NCBI GenBank assembly: GCA_964478225.1
Contig: CAYZHM010000008.1
Location: 1-64,000 of the forward strand
Source of the DNA: CAYZHM01 sp964478225
Lineage (GTDB): Bacteria; Pseudomonadota; Alphaproteobacteria; Micavibrionales; Micavibrionaceae
DNA: 64,000 bases
Direction of reading: 5' to 3'
Of the stretch, positions 62,463 through 64,000 are shown piece by piece. The translations under genes were made by a program, and so were the position numbers. How positions within the stretch are numbered: position 1 is the first letter of the stretch; each line of letters begins with the position of its first letter. The notes below the pieces were generated by a model that worked only from the letters and a program-made list of their open reading frames with translations, did no database searches and was not told where the DNA came from.

Positions 62463-64000
62463 GCTCCTGTCCCTCCTCCCAGCTTTTGGAGGATGTCATC
62501 GCGGGGCCCATCCGCAACAATACGGCCGCGATCAATAAGAATAAGGCGGTCCACAAGTTTTAATAAAGGCGTGCGGTGGGTGATTAATATAAGGGTCTTG
62601 TCCTTAAGATAGGTCGCAAAAGTATCTTGCATCTGCCGCTCCAGATTTTGATCCATCCCATTTGTAGGCTCATCAAAAATCAGGATCTCAGGATCATGCA
62701 ACAATGCTCTTGCAAGGGCTATGGATTGCTGCTGCCCCCCTGAAAGCCTTTCCCCGTTTTCTCCTATTTCCGTGTCAAATCCACGTGAGGTTTGTTCAAG
62801 AAAATATTCTAGCCCAGATAATTTTATAACCTCGCGAAAACGTTCTTCGCTGATGTGTTCACGGCCCATTGTGATGTTTTCACGCAAAGATCCTGAAAAG
62901 AAGAAGGATTTTTGAGGAATTGTGCCAACATGCGCGCGAAACTGTGCCGGGTGATAGGAATCCAGAACTTGATGATCAATCAGGATATTGCCGCTAACTG
63001 GTCTTACAAATCCATTAAGGATTTTTGTGATAGTGCTTTTTCCTGCCCCAGTTTTTCCAATTATTCCAACTTTTTCTCCCGGATTAATTTCAAAACTAAC
63101 CCCCTCAAGGGCAGGAACAGACTGGCCCGGATAATAATACGTCACATCACGTAGCGTAATTTTCCCTTTAATTTTTGCGCTCTCTTGAATCTTATTTGTG
63201 GTCTCCCCTTCGTACCGCAGATCAAAAATCTTCTTGATCGTTTGCAGAACATCGTAAGACTTTTTCATCTGTGTGAGTGTGCCGGATAGTGCCATAATTG
63301 GAGCCAATGCGCGGCTGGATAGTATGGTGCAGGCGATTAGTCCCCCCACTGTAAGGGCGCCAGCATGTATCTCGTAGACCCCTATTATAATTACCAATAC
63401 GTTGACCACATACATGGCGCTCAGTGACGCATTTTGATTCCATGCCATAAGAGTGTTGCTTTCCTTTGCTGCATCCGCAGCAGTCTCGGTTGCTATAGCC
63501 CACTTAAAAAGACCAGTGCCGGTCGCGCTTAGCATACGCAACGTCTCAGAACCTTCTAGTGTCTCAATCAAAAGAGAAGACTTTCCTTGCATCTCTTTGA
63601 AGTTACGGGATGTTTTAGATTTGATTGCATTTTGCATGAGAAAAGTAAGCGTAAGGATGAAAATAGCTGCACAAATTGGAACCAGTACTATTTTCAAATT
63701 AATGGTGCCTATGACGAAAATGAAAAGCAGGAAGAAAGGGAAGTCGACCATGGCCGGGCCAAGCTTTGTGGTATAAAAATCTCTTAACCCTTGGATTTCT
63801 TTGAATAAATTAGCCTTCTGTCCGACCGCCATATTCAAGTCAATTTGAGGAATGGCAAGCAACCGTTGCATGAGTTCAAAATCAAATTGCGCTCCGATTT
63901 TGCTGCTGAGCCCTTCAAGGATATGATTGCGCAAAATCTTAAAAAGGAAATCAAAGGCCAAGGCCAGAAAGATTCCCACAGCAAGGACAATAAGGGTATC
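62459..64000 (-). CDS. Type I secretion ABC transporter, C-terminal part (5' end beyond window)
   Basis: The frame is open to the right edge, so the gene is truncated; a GTG at 63979 is internal to a membrane helix (the residues before it, DTLIVLAV, continue it). Visible are several membrane helices and the ATPase domain with Walker A GKTGAGKST, signature LSGGQQQSIALARAL and Walker B ILIFDEPTNGMD. Family members of the LapB type are about 700 residues and carry an N-terminal peptidase-like domain, here missing or outside. It powers export of the RTX and possibly the FecR-domain proteins. Confidence 0.92.
   Translation of the reverse strand, partial: DTLIVLAVGIFLALAFDFLFKILRNHILEGLSSKIGAQFDFELMQRLLAIPQIDLNMAVGQKANLFKEIQGLRDFYTTKLGPAMVDFPFFLLFIFVIGTINLKIVLVPICAAIFILTLTFLMQNAIKSKTSRNFKEMQGKSSLLIETLEGSETLRMLSATGTGLFKWAIATETAADAAKESNTLMAWNQNASLSAMYVVNVLVIIIGVYEIHAGALTVGGLIACTILSSRALAPIMALSGTLTQMKKSYDVLQTIKKIFDLRYEGETTNKIQESAKIKGKITLRDVTYYYPGQSVPALEGVSFEINPGEKVGIIGKTGAGKSTITKILNGFVRPVSGNILIDHQVLDSYHPAQFRAHVGTIPQKSFFFSGSLRENITMGREHISEERFREVIKLSGLEYFLEQTSRGFDTEIGENGERLSGGQQQSIALARALLHDPEILIFDEPTNGMDQNLERQMQDTFATYLKDKTLILITHRTPLLKLVDRLILIDRGRIVADGPRDDILQKLGGGTGA

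Overview
The window reads as a surface-glycan and secretion region from a Gram-negative bacterium, probably a metagenome-derived contig. Type I secretion genes, RTX proteins, prepilin-like proteins, FkbM methyltransferases and moderate base composition would fit an alphaproteobacterium such as the Micavibrio-like groups. That placement is inference; there is no rRNA or ribosomal marker. No tRNA, CRISPR array, IS element or phage gene was recognised.

Layout. (1) Bases 1-3.4 kb: the 3' end of a large prepilin-like cassette. (2) 3.5-11.6 kb: a GT4 glycosyltransferase, an AsnB-like amidotransferase and a leftward operon HisH-HisF-PseA/WbpG-PseA/WbpG-glycosyltransferase, i.e. amidine formation on an amino sugar. 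(3) 11.65-21.2 kb: a tightly coupled rightward nine-gene operon. It contains recognisable counterparts of all four enzymes that make the activated phosphoramidate of Campylobacter jejuni capsule (Cj1418 glutamine kinase, Cj1417 hydrolase, Cj1416 cytidylyltransferase, Cj1415 kinase), plus a methyltransferase, a sulfotransferase-fold protein, a GT-B-like protein, an orphan and a formyltransferase-like protein. (4) 40.7-21.2 kb, leftward: a sixteen-gene operon with a NeuB-like synthase, a SpsF-like cytidylyltransferase, a GT2-cytidylyltransferase fusion, three AsnB-like enzymes, two FkbM methyltransferases, an aminotransferase, an acetyltransferase, several glycosyltransferases and an ABC exporter. 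This suggests assembly of a nonulosonic-acid-type sugar and export of a lipid-linked glycan. (5) 40.8-44.6 kb, rightward: GT4, MBOAT acyltransferase and SGNH protein for O-acylation. (6) About 44.76-49.06 kb: a visibly GC-richer block with two tandem secreted DUF1566-type proteins and a DUF1778/GNAT toxin-antitoxin pair; either an island or an assembly chimera. (7) 49.3-64 kb: a FecR-domain protein, two RTX proteins (one with dockerin-like repeats), a second prepilin-like cassette of three genes, a UDP-glucuronate 4-epimerase, and a type I secretion adaptor and ABC transporter, the latter running off the right edge.

How it fits together. The glycan genes look able to build a heavily decorated acidic polysaccharide or glycoprotein glycan: amidino and amide groups (PseA/HisHF, AsnB), methyl groups (FkbM and other methyltransferases), O-acyl groups (MBOAT/SGNH) and, most strikingly, a phosphoramidate. 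The 3'-phosphorylated cytidine donor expected from the Cj1415-like kinase resembles PAPS, and the operon encodes a sulfotransferase-fold protein that could use it. The best candidates for something new are this phosphoramidate operon with its extra genes, and the family of unusually large modular prepilin-like proteins present as two cassettes.
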